From contig JANQMU010000001.1 of assembly GCA_028279875.1 (NCBI GenBank), positions 1 to 64,000 of the forward strand: DNA of 64,000 nucleotides, given 5' to 3'. Source of the DNA: Rhizobiaceae bacterium (GTDB lineage Bacteria > Pseudomonadota > Alphaproteobacteria > Rhizobiales > Rhizobiaceae). Made by a program: the position numbers and the translations under genes. A model generated the notes under the pieces. That model saw only the letters and a list, made by a program, of their open reading frames with translations. It ran no database searches and had not been told where the DNA came from. Shown here piece after piece: positions 50,794 through 58,424 of this stretch. Numbering within the stretch: position 1 is the stretch's first letter; each line of letters begins with the position of its first letter.

Positions 50794-51807
50794 ATGTTTA
50801 TCACCCAAAAATCCATGCTGATCGCCGCATTGCTGTCCGCGGTGGGCCTGTCAACCGCCTCAGGCCAGCAAGCCGATCCCTATGAGGGGTTCAAGGTGCC
50901 GCCGCCCGAAATCTCGTCGGCGTTCAACTACGAGCACAAATTCATCGACATCCTCGGGTCCAGAATGGCCTATGTCGATCAGGGGGAGGGCGATCCGATC
51001 CTCTTCCTGCACGGCCAGCCGACCTCGTCCTATCTGTGGCGCAACATCATGCCGTTCGTGGAAGGCAAGGGCCGCATCATCGCGCCGGACAATATCGGTT
51101 TCGGCAAGTCCGACCAGCCGGAGCTCGACTACACATTCGGTGATCACTACCGATATTTCGAAGCCTTCGTGAAGGCCCTGGACCTGAAGAACATCACGCT
51201 TGTCGTTCACGACTGGGGGTCGGGCCTCGGCCTTCACTATGCCGCGCAGAACCCGGAGAACGTCAAGGGCATCGTCACCATGGAGGCGCTGCTGGCGCCG
51301 ATCCTGCCGGCGAAGGATTTCGCATCCATGCCGGAGGACCTCGGCAACTTCTTCAAGACGGTCCGCGACCCTGAAAACGGACGCAAGATGCTGATTGAGG
51401 ACAATGCCTGGCTGACCGAAGGCGGCTTCCTGGCGGCTTTCGTCGTTCGTCCACTGAAACCGGAGGCGCTCAGGACCTATCAGGCTCCACATCAAACGGA
51501 GACGTCGCGCGTCCAGGTCAATCAGTGGCCGAATGAAATCCCGATCGCCGGCGAGCCGGCGGCTACGGCCAGGATCATCGCCGATTACAACGCGTTTCTG
51601 GAAACCACCGATATTCCGTGGCTGTTCCTCTACGCCTCACCGGGTGCGACCTCTCCCGCCGCCGCCGCCGACTATTGGTCGGAGCGCGCCAAGAACATCG
51701 AGACGGTCTATATCGGGCGCGGCCTGCACTATGTCCAGGAAGACCAGCCCTACGCCATCGGACGGGCGATCGCCGACTGGTATCGCCGCCTCGAAAGCCG
51801 GAACTGA
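50794..51807 (+). CDS. Exported haloalkane-dehalogenase-like alpha/beta hydrolase
   Basis: A 337-residue hydrolase of the haloalkane dehalogenase group. A signal peptide (about 1-25, cleavage near TASGQ) predicts export. The nucleophile Asp140 is in VVHDWGSG with the halide-binding Trp141, the catalytic acid is Glu164 (TMEALLAP), and His312 is in GRGLHYVQED. The HGNPTSSYLWRN motif of family II reads HGQPTSSYLWRN, so the second halide-stabilising Asn is replaced by Gln75. Haloalkane dehalogenase activity is therefore plausible but not assured. CAGGAGAG precedes the ATG. Confidence 0.85.
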   Translation: MFITQKSMLIAALLSAVGLSTASGQQADPYEGFKVPPPEISSAFNYEHKFIDILGSRMAYVDQGEGDPILFLHGQPTSSYLWRNIMPFVEGKGRIIAPDNIGFGKSDQPELDYTFGDHYRYFEAFVKALDLKNITLVVHDWGSGLGLHYAAQNPENVKGIVTMEALLAPILPAKDFASMPEDLGNFFKTVRDPENGRKMLIEDNAWLTEGGFLAAFVVRPLKPEALRTYQAPHQTETSRVQVNQWPNEIPIAGEPAATARIIADYNAFLETTDIPWLFLYASPGATSPAAAADYWSERAKNIETVYIGRGLHYVQEDQPYAIGRAIADWYRRLESRN

Positions 51808-51878
51808 TCCGACAAGCCCTTGCCGGTCCCGCCTTGACGGGCGGGACCGCACCTCCCGTTATTTCGAAAGGAAACATC

Positions 51879-52427
51879 ATGCTCCTCGACACGCCCCTGT
51901 GTGATTTCGGCTGGAAGGCCCCTGATTTCACACTCAAGGATTCGGATGGACGCCCCTTCACTATGTCCGATCATCTTGGCGACAAGGGCCTCGTGATCGT
52001 CTTCATCTGCAACCATTGCCCCTATGTCCAGGCCATCGGAAAACGGCTTGCCAGCGACGCGCAAACACTGATCGACGGGGGAACGAATGTCCTCGCCGTC
52101 ATGTCGAACGACTATCGCGCCGTGCCGTCGGACGGGGCGGCCTACATGAAGCGCTTTGCCGCGCATTACGGCTTCCCGTTTCCCTATCTGATCGACGAGG
52201 ATCAGGCGGTTGGCCAAGCCTATCGCGCCGTCTGCACACCCGATTTCTTCGGCTTCAACGGAAATGGCGAACTTCAGTACCGCGGACGCCTTGATGACGC
52301 CGGCATGGGCGACCCGTCAAACCGGACCCCTGAACTGCTGAACGCGATGCGTCAGATCGCCCGGACGGGCCGGGGCCCCAGCCATCAGACACCGAGCATA
52401 GGCTGCTCGATCAAATGGGCATCGTGA
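51879..52427 (+). CDS. Thioredoxin-fold (AhpC/TSA-like) protein
   Basis: A 182-residue peroxiredoxin/thioredoxin-like protein. PDFTLKDSDGRPFTMSDHLGDKG leads to the active-site motif CNHCPYV (residues about 45-51). It has no signal peptide and may act as a cytosolic thiol oxidoreductase for the AhpD-like protein of the same operon. The C-terminal 20 residues beyond QIARTG are atypical and end next to the diverged palindrome at 52436. Confidence 0.85.
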   Translation: MLLDTPLCDFGWKAPDFTLKDSDGRPFTMSDHLGDKGLVIVFICNHCPYVQAIGKRLASDAQTLIDGGTNVLAVMSNDYRAVPSDGAAYMKRFAAHYGFPFPYLIDEDQAVGQAYRAVCTPDFFGFNGNGELQYRGRLDDAGMGDPSNRTPELLNAMRQIARTGRGPSHQTPSIGCSIKWAS

Positions 52428-52435
52428 GTGGTAAA

Positions 52436-52498
52436 TCGGTGACGGTTTACTCTATCAGGATCGATCGCGTAATTCGTAAACCGTCACCGAAATTAACA
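52436..52498. repeat. Diverged palindromic repeat, copy 3
   Basis: Arms TCGGTGACGGTTTAC (52436-52450) and GTAAACCGTCACCGA (52476-52490) are perfect inverted repeats of 15 bp around a 25-nt loop, with AAATTA following. The core GGTGAC-GTTTAC is that of the palindromes at 11452 and 12175, with A replaced by G in the middle. Confidence 0.75.
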
Positions 52499-52655
52499 TG
52501 TAAAGAAATCGCTCTTTTCTTTGCATATTGATCATAACATGTAAAATTTCCGGGCGTTTTTTAGAATGAGCGCTTTGGGGGCAGCCTCCGCGAATTTGGC
52601 GTCAAAGAGCGTTGGCAAGGTGAACAGCTTCTCTGCTTCAATGACCCCACACGCA

Positions 52656-52766
52656 CATTCCTCCCCCGTGCCAGCTTTATGACAGCTTCTCACGCTTTCC
52701 GGTCGCAACGCACCCGCATGGCCAGGATGCGTCGAACACTTCCGAGAGGCTAATATGCTCAAGACA
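52656..52766 (+). pseudogene. Decayed duplicate of the tctC 5' leader and start codon
   Basis: This 111-bp stretch aligns along its length with 54181-54291, the region upstream of the first TctC gene, including CAACGCACCCGCATGG, ATGCGTCGAACA, a GAGGC ribosome-binding site and the start ATGCTCAAGACA (52755-52766). The reading frame ends soon after and a half-copy of the palindromic repeat follows. It is a relic without a gene. 52499-52655 shows nothing else. Confidence 0.8.
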
Positions 52767-52781
52767 CGAGCAGAAACTAGC

Positions 52782-52798
52782 AAACCGTCACCGAAATT
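52782..52798. repeat. Half-copy of the palindromic repeat
   Basis: AAACCGTCACCGAAATT is identical to the right arm of the repeat at 52436-52498. It lies immediately after the tctC-leader relic, so the relic is bounded on both sides by members of the repeat family. Confidence 0.7.
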
Positions 52799-52820
52799 CC
52801 GGCGGTTTCCAGCTTCACCG

Positions 52821-53447
52821 TCACACCCTCCGGCGCGTTCGGATTGCCCACACCTTCAGGTCGGCCATGACCTTCACGGTCGCCGCGAGGACCAGCGTGC
52901 AGAGCACCACCTTCGACACAGTCTCCATTGTCCCCTCGATCAGTACGGCATGGACCACGCTCCCGATGACAGTAACCAATGCGAGGGACGCGTGAATGAA
53001 GCGCCACGTTCGCGGTCGCAGGCGCAACCGCCGGCGCAATGCGGCCACAAGCGCCGCCATGAAGACGGCCCACATCGCGATCACGCCCCAGGCTGAGAAG
53101 GGGGTCGGCGATCTGAAGAGGAGGGCGTCGACCACATCCGGCGGGCTGGTGATCCAGAGGGCCGCGACGTGGATCAACACCGCGGCAACCAGCGCACCAC
53201 CGACCCAGCGATGCAGGTGCCGTCCGCGGTAAGCCGACAGGCCCGGCAAATATCCGCCCACCAGCAAAGGCTGAAAGAACATCAGGGCCATGGCGATAAC
53301 ACCTGCCAATCCGGCGGCAATGTAGACGGGATCGCGCCAGGCAAGCAGCGGGCTTGTCGCCGCAGCGGTGATCGGCACGGCAACGGCGGCGGCCAGAGCG
53401 GCCCAGATCAGGGCCATGCGGATCCGGCTGGTCCCTTTCGAACCCAA
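52821..53447 (-). CDS. Ferric-reductase-like transmembrane protein
   Basis: A 208-residue membrane protein with about six hydrophobic segments and a ferric-reductase/YedZ-like haem domain pattern (His in GRHLHRWVGG, LIHVAALW, FIHASLALV, VVHAVLI at helix positions suited to b-type haem ligation). It follows the dioxygenase-fold gene by 6 bp on the same strand and probably supplies electrons across the membrane to a periplasmic partner. Confidence 0.85.
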   Translation of the reverse strand: MGSKGTSRIRMALIWAALAAAVAVPITAAATSPLLAWRDPVYIAAGLAGVIAMALMFFQPLLVGGYLPGLSAYRGRHLHRWVGGALVAAVLIHVAALWITSPPDVVDALLFRSPTPFSAWGVIAMWAVFMAALVAALRRRLRLRPRTWRFIHASLALVTVIGSVVHAVLIEGTMETVSKVVLCTLVLAATVKVMADLKVWAIRTRRRV

Positions 53448-53453
53448 CGGGGG

Positions 53454-53942
53454 TTAAACCTCCCGAAGGACGAAATGCGCCTCCAGGCTGGTGTTTTTAG
53501 CGCTCGACATCACAGGACGCAGGAAGACGGTTTCGAAGTCACCGCTGTCATAGGCAAGGTGGCCATGCGGTTGGCCGAAGGCCGGGACGATCTGCGGCAT
53601 CTCCAGCCGGAACACGCCGTTCGCGTCGGTGAGCGTTGCCCCGTGGCTGTGCGGGTCCCGTTCGTGCCCTTCGGTCGTATGCGCCCAGATCTGGATACGC
53701 TGGCCGGCAAGCGGAGCGCCATCGCCCGCGCGGCGTACGGTGCCGGTCATCCAGAAGCCCCCGCCGCCGATCCGATCCACGATCGGCGCACCGGGGCGAT
53801 AATTGTTGGAACCGCCCCGCATCGAGGGCGTTGGTGCCAGACCTTGCCCACGGGCGGAGGCAAGCAGCCCGGAAACACCGGTCATCACGACGGCGCCGCC
53901 GGCGGCAAGGAGGGTTCGGCGCGTAAGCAGGTCAGCAGTCAT
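53454..53942 (-). CDS. Exported intradiol-dioxygenase-fold protein
   Basis: A 162-residue protein with a twin-arginine-like leader (LTRRTLLAAGGAVV, residues 6-19) and a compact intradiol ring-cleavage dioxygenase-type beta domain (MTGTVRRAGDGAPLAGQRIQIW, HSHGATLTDANGVFRLEMP, PHGHLAY). The canonical 2-Tyr 2-His iron site is not fully visible: His residues are present in HSHG and PHGH. It is paired with the ferric-reductase-like membrane protein, as in other genomes. The reaction is unknown. Confidence 0.78.
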   Translation of the reverse strand: MTADLLTRRTLLAAGGAVVMTGVSGLLASARGQGLAPTPSMRGGSNNYRPGAPIVDRIGGGGFWMTGTVRRAGDGAPLAGQRIQIWAHTTEGHERDPHSHGATLTDANGVFRLEMPQIVPAFGQPHGHLAYDSGDFETVFLRPVMSSAKNTSLEAHFVLREV

Positions 53943-54192
53943 ATGGATTTCTCCTGTCAGACATGGAAATGCGCAGCCTATCGACAGACACTATCGATGC
54001 TGAATTATAGCGCGTCTGCGCGCTTGGGAAGGCGCAGCATGCGATAAACCGTGCTCACGGTTTCGTGATGGCAAACCGGTTCGCGTCGAAAACGCGCGGC
54101 GGTTCGGCCGTCAGGCTGCTCTGCAGCAAATGTCCGATTTGAACGTGCGCGTTTTTGCTGTGCCTTCGTACCGCTCCAACAATTCCCGCCAC

Positions 54193-54210
54193 ATGTCAGC
54201 TTCATGACAG
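54193..54210 (-). promoter_or_regulatory. Pho-box-like element upstream of tctC
   Basis: On the minus strand CTGTCAT-GAAG-CTGACAT keeps the 11-bp PhoB spacing and differs from the consensus at one of 14 positions. It lies 70 bp upstream of the tctC start but in reverse orientation, and 250 bp upstream of the dioxygenase-fold gene in direct orientation. Apart from this, 53943-54279 contains no gene. Confidence 0.35.
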
Positions 54211-54279
54211 CTTTTCGTGGTTTGCTTCCGCAACGCACCCGCATGGCGGGCATGCGTCGAACATCTCTGGGAGGCAAAT

Positions 54280-55248
54280 ATGCTCAAGACATTCACCGCG
54301 GCGTTCGCCGCTTCGGCGATCATGCTGGCGGCCGGCGCAGGCGCCGCCAGCGCGCAGACCGTCGATGAAATCAAGTTCCTGATCCCCGGCGGCGCCGGCG
54401 GCGGATGGGACGGGACCGCGCGCGGCACCGGCGAGGCGCTGACCAAATCCGGCATTGTCGGCTCGGCGTCCTATGAAAACATGTCCGGCGGCGGCGGCGG
54501 CAAGGCCATCGCCCATATCATCGAGACCAAGGACCACGACACGCTGATGGTCAATTCGACGCCGATCGTCATCCGCTCGCTGCAGAAGGTCTTTCCGCAA
54601 TCCTTCCGCGACCTGACGCCGATTGCCGGAACCATCGGCGATTACGGTGCCATGGTCGTCGGCAAGGATTCCGACATCACCGATCTCGCCGGACTGCTGG
54701 CCGCCTACAAGGCGGACCCGTCAAGCGTCGCCATCGGCGGCGGCTCGGTCGCCGGCGGGATGGACCATCTGATCGCCGCGCTGGTGATGAAGAATGCCGG
54801 CGAGAACCCGACCGAGGTCAAATACATCCCCTACGATGCCGGCGGCAAGGCGATGGCCGGGCTGCTCTCGGGCGAGATCAAGGCGCTGATGACCGGTTTC
54901 GGCGAAGCCATCGAACTGGCCCGCCAGGGCGAGGTCAAAGTGCTGTGCGTGACATCCATGGAGCGCCTCGCCGCCGCACTGGACACGCCGACCTGCGACG
55001 AGGCCGGCTCCAAGGGCACCAATTTCGTCAACTGGCGCGGCTTCTTCGCAGCGCCCGGTCTGCCGGACGACAAGAAGGCAGCCTTCGTGGCAGCGCTTGA
55101 GAAGATGTATGCGACGCCCGAATGGGTGGCCGTGCGCGACCGCAATGGCTGGGTCGAGATCTTCAATCCCGGCGCGGACTTCACTGCCTTCCTGGAGCAG
55201 CAGGAAGAGGAAGTCGGCGGCCTGATGAAGGAACTCGGTTTCCTTTAA
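54280..55248 (+). CDS. TTT transporter periplasmic binding protein TctC, system 1
   Basis: A 322-residue Bug/TctC-type binding protein. The signal peptide spans 1-25 (AGAASAQ cleavage), and the fold start TVDEIKFLIPGGAGGGWDGTAR is the usual phosphate-loop-like carboxylate-binding segment. With the following TctB and TctA it forms a tripartite tricarboxylate transporter. The ATG at 54280 has a GGGAGG site. Its upstream region is duplicated as a relic at 52656. The ligand is a di- or tricarboxylate of unknown identity. Confidence 0.9.
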   Translation: MLKTFTAAFAASAIMLAAGAGAASAQTVDEIKFLIPGGAGGGWDGTARGTGEALTKSGIVGSASYENMSGGGGGKAIAHIIETKDHDTLMVNSTPIVIRSLQKVFPQSFRDLTPIAGTIGDYGAMVVGKDSDITDLAGLLAAYKADPSSVAIGGGSVAGGMDHLIAALVMKNAGENPTEVKYIPYDAGGKAMAGLLSGEIKALMTGFGEAIELARQGEVKVLCVTSMERLAAALDTPTCDEAGSKGTNFVNWRGFFAAPGLPDDKKAAFVAALEKMYATPEWVAVRDRNGWVEIFNPGADFTAFLEQQEEEVGGLMKELGFL

Positions 55249-55275
55249 GCCGGTTGTCATGACAATCTGAAAAAC

Positions 55276-55299
55276 GGGCCGGGCTGTCTTGGACGGCCC
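55276..55299 (+). terminator. Intercistronic hairpin after tctC, system 1
   Basis: A 6-bp GC stem GGGCCG/CGGCCC (55276-55281 with 55294-55299) with a 12-nt loop lies 27 nt after the tctC stop and 50 nt before tctB. It is weak, without a U-run, and more likely stabilises the tctC message than ends it. Confidence 0.4.
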
Positions 55300-55349
55300 T
55301 GTCCGCCGACAGAGCAAAGGGCGGGGGACCGCCGCGCGGGGAGGGCGCC

Positions 55350-55814
55350 ATGCTTTTTTCCAAGGACCGCATCGGCGGCGCCTTGCTGCTGATCTTCTGC
55401 ATCACCTACGGGTTGCTGAGCCAGAACATCACGCTGTTGCCGATCCAGGCCAAGGCGGCGTTCACCGCGCGCACCATGCCAGAAGTGCTGACAGTCCTCG
55501 GCATCGGCCTGTCGATGCTGGTGCTGATCTTTCCCGGCGCCCACGAGCGCCCGCAGCTTCGCGGCTTCAACTGGGGCACGGCCGCGCTGTTCCTGATCAT
55601 CATGTCGGCCTACGGGCTGACCGTGCGGCCGCTCGGTTTCATCCTCTCCACCAGCCTGTTCCTGATCGCCGGCTTCGCGCTGCTCGGCGAGCGCTCGCCG
55701 ATCCGCCTGTTCCTCGTCGCCGTGCCGCTGGTCGTCGCCTTCTGGGTGCTGATGACCCAGGGGCTGGACGTCTTCATCGAACCGCTGCCCTGGTTCCTGA
55801 AAGGCGGTGACTGA
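55350..55814 (+). CDS. TTT transporter small membrane subunit TctB, system 1
   Basis: A 154-residue membrane protein with four predicted helices, the size and pattern of TctB (GGALLLIFCITYGLLSQ; LGFILSTSLFLIAGFALLG). It has a GGGGAGGG ribosome-binding site. The stop is one base from the tctA start. Confidence 0.88.
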   Translation: MLFSKDRIGGALLLIFCITYGLLSQNITLLPIQAKAAFTARTMPEVLTVLGIGLSMLVLIFPGAHERPQLRGFNWGTAALFLIIMSAYGLTVRPLGFILSTSLFLIAGFALLGERSPIRLFLVAVPLVVAFWVLMTQGLDVFIEPLPWFLKGGD

Positions 55815-55815
55815 G

Positions 55816-57351
55816 ATGCTGGAAGGGATCCTGATCGGGCTGACTACGGCCCTGACGCCGATGAACATTCTGTTCGTGGTGACCGGCTGTCTCGTCGGCA
55901 CCTTCATCGGCATGCTGCCGGGCCTCGGGCCGATGTCGGCCATCGCGCTGATGATCCCGGTGGCCGCCAGCCTCGAGCCGTCGACCGGCATCATCCTGAT
56001 GGCCGCCGTCTATTACGGCGCGATTTTCGGCGGATCGACCTCCTCGATCCTGATCAACGCGCCGGGTGTCGCCAGCACCGTCGCCACCTCCTTCGACGGC
56101 TATCCCATGGCCAAGCAGGGCAAGGCCGGCAAGGCGCTGGCGGTCGCCGCCTATTCGTCCTTCTCCGGCGGGGTGATCGCCGCCATCTTCCTGCTCGTCG
56201 CCGCGCCGTCGCTCGCCGCTGTCTCGCTGTCCTTCCACTCGGCCGACTATTTCGCGCTGATGGTGCTGGGGCTGACGGCCGTTGCCGCCTTCGCCGGCAA
56301 GGGTGATGTCCTCAAGGCGCTGCTGATGACGGTGATCGGGCTGATGCTGTCGACGGTCGGCACCGACCAGACGCAGGGCGTTCCGCGCTTCACGCTCGGC
56401 CTGATCGACCTGACGGATGGCATATCCTTCCTGCTGCTCGTCATGGCGACCTTCGCCCTGTCGGAAGCGCTGATCGCCATTCTCAGGCCGTCCAGCGACG
56501 ACAAGCGCGAGGCCGAACGCAAGGCCTCGGCCAATCTCGGCTCGATGGCCGTTTCCAAGGACGAGGTTCGCGAGATGGTGCCGGTGATCGGCCGGTCTTC
56601 GGTGCTGGGTTTCATCATCGGCGTGCTGCCGGGGGCCGGTGCGACCATTGCCAGCTTCCTGGCCTATGGCACCGAGCAGCGCCTTGCCGGCGCTGAGAAG
56701 GGCAAGCTCTTCGGCAAGGGCTCGATCCGTGGCCTGTCGGCGCCTGAAACCGCCAACAATGCCGCCGCGACCGGCTCCTTCGTGCCGCTGCTGACCCTTG
56801 GCATTCCGGGCTCCGGCACCACCGCCATCATGCTCGGCGCGCTGATCGGCTACGGTATCCAGCCCGGCCCGCGGCTTTACATCGACCAGCCCAGCGTCTT
56901 CTGGTCGGTCATCGTGTCCATGTGGATCGGCAACATCATCCTTCTGATCCTCAACCTGCCGCTGATCCCCTACATTGCGAGAATCCTGGCGATCCCGGCG
57001 CGCTTCCTGCTGCCGCTGATCCTGTTCTTCTCGCTGATCGGCGTCTATTTCGTCAGCTTCAACACCTTCGACATCCAGTTGATGGTGCTGTTCGGCCTGG
57101 TCGCCGTCATGCTGCGCTTTCTGGACTTCCCGATGGCGCCGATGATCCTCGGCTTCATTCTCGGCGGCATGATGGAGGAGAACCTGCGCCGGGCGCTGCT
57201 GATCAACAATGACAGCTGGTCGTTCCTGTGGGAGCGGCCGCTGACGCTGTTCATCCTGTTGATCGCCGCCGCCTGCCTGTTTGCGCCGATGGCGTGGTCG
57301 CGGGTCCAGAAAATGCGAAAAGGGGCAGACGCGGCCGGCGAGGGCGGATAA
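55816..57351 (+). CDS. TTT transporter large membrane subunit TctA, system 1
   Basis: A 511-residue protein with 10-12 hydrophobic segments and the two TctA signature repeats, GMLPGLGPMSAIALMIPV near 33-50 and GVLPGAGATIASFLAYG near 271-287, that form the substrate site. YYGAIFGGSTSSILINAPG is the other hallmark. I used the ATG at 55816; a GTG at 55807 is possible. AbrB-family gene follows after 35 bp. Confidence 0.92.
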   Translation: MLEGILIGLTTALTPMNILFVVTGCLVGTFIGMLPGLGPMSAIALMIPVAASLEPSTGIILMAAVYYGAIFGGSTSSILINAPGVASTVATSFDGYPMAKQGKAGKALAVAAYSSFSGGVIAAIFLLVAAPSLAAVSLSFHSADYFALMVLGLTAVAAFAGKGDVLKALLMTVIGLMLSTVGTDQTQGVPRFTLGLIDLTDGISFLLLVMATFALSEALIAILRPSSDDKREAERKASANLGSMAVSKDEVREMVPVIGRSSVLGFIIGVLPGAGATIASFLAYGTEQRLAGAEKGKLFGKGSIRGLSAPETANNAAATGSFVPLLTLGIPGSGTTAIMLGALIGYGIQPGPRLYIDQPSVFWSVIVSMWIGNIILLILNLPLIPYIARILAIPARFLLPLILFFSLIGVYFVSFNTFDIQLMVLFGLVAVMLRFLDFPMAPMILGFILGGMMEENLRRALLINNDSWSFLWERPLTLFILLIAAACLFAPMAWSRVQKMRKGADAAGEGG

Positions 57352-57386
57352 ACAGAACTGGAATTCTCCTTCCGCATGATCCGGCG

Positions 57387-58418
57387 ATGAACTGGAAAAC
57401 AAACCCCTATGCGACTGCGGCCCTGACCCTTGCCATCGGCCTTGCCGGGGCGGCGCTCGCCTGGCTGCTGCGGTTTCCCGCGCCGGCGCTGACCGGACCG
57501 GCGGCGTTCGTCAGCCTCGCGGCCATCGCCGGCCTGCCGCTCTCCGTGCCGCTCCTCCTGCGCCATGCCTGTTTCGTGATCATCGGACTGTCCATGGGAA
57601 CCGGCGTGACGCCCGAGGTCTATGAGACGGCCGGGCAATGGCCGCTGAGCTTCATTTTCCTGGGCGTCAGCGTTGTTGTGGTCTTCCTGTGCTGCCGGTC
57701 GGCGCTGCGCCGCCTGTGGCGGCAGGACAGGACCACCGCCATCCTGTCAGCCGTTCCCGGCCATCTCAGCTACATTCTCGGCCTGTCGACCCAGGCCAGG
57801 GGCGATCTGCCGACCATCAGCGTCATCCAGAGCACCCGTGTGCTGTCGCTGGCACTGCTGGTTCCGCTTGCCGTCAGCCTGATGGGCTTCGACACGTCGA
57901 AGATGGGCCTGCCGGGAGCGCAGATGACGCTGCTACCGCTTGCCGTCAGCGTCGGGCTTGCCCTGCTGCTGGGGCTGTTTCTCAACCGGCTGCGCGTGCC
58001 GGCCGCGCTGCTGCTCGGCGGCATGATCTTTTCTACCATCACCCATCTGAGCGGTCTCGTCATCGGCCATGTGCCCCTCTGGGCATCGATCCCGGCCTTC
58101 ATCGTGATGGGCAGCCTGATCGGTTCCCGGTTCTCGGGCGTGGCGATGAAGACGCTGCGGCGGGCCTTCGCCGCCGGGCTGGCGGTCACGCTGATCGCCT
58201 TCGTGGTGACGGTCGTCTTCGCGCTGCTGCTGGTGCAGTTCGTCGCCCTGCCGCTGCCGCAGGTTCTGGTTGCCTTCGCGCCCGGCGGCGTCGAATCGAT
58301 GGCGGCGATGGCGGTCATCATGAATCTCGACCCGACCTTCGTCGCCGCCCATCACGTCTGGCGGCTGGTCATCCTGACCTTCCTGGCACCGCTGATCCTC
58401 GGTCGTTCGAATGGCTGA
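57387..58418 (+). CDS. AbrB-family membrane protein
   Basis: A 343-residue membrane protein with two AbrB-type repeats of four to five helices (GAALAWLLRFPAPALTGPA and LFLNRLRVPAALLLGGMIFS carry the duplicated motif LR-PA..L-G). Family members are putative transporters, sometimes annotated as ammonia monooxygenase, and often follow TTT genes as here. Function is not established. The ATG at 57387 lies 35 bp after tctA. The gene converges with the FGE gene, 6 bp away. Confidence 0.82.
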   Translation: MNWKTNPYATAALTLAIGLAGAALAWLLRFPAPALTGPAAFVSLAAIAGLPLSVPLLLRHACFVIIGLSMGTGVTPEVYETAGQWPLSFIFLGVSVVVVFLCCRSALRRLWRQDRTTAILSAVPGHLSYILGLSTQARGDLPTISVIQSTRVLSLALLVPLAVSLMGFDTSKMGLPGAQMTLLPLAVSVGLALLLGLFLNRLRVPAALLLGGMIFSTITHLSGLVIGHVPLWASIPAFIVMGSLIGSRFSGVAMKTLRRAFAAGLAVTLIAFVVTVVFALLLVQFVALPLPQVLVAFAPGGVESMAAMAVIMNLDPTFVAAHHVWRLVILTFLAPLILGRSNG

Positions 58419-58424
58419 AGACAC

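Noticed and set aside
55774..57402. 542-codon minus-strand frame opposite tctA
   Set aside because: Low-complexity Arg/Gly/Asp/Gln composition mirrors the tctA codons; no domain is visible.
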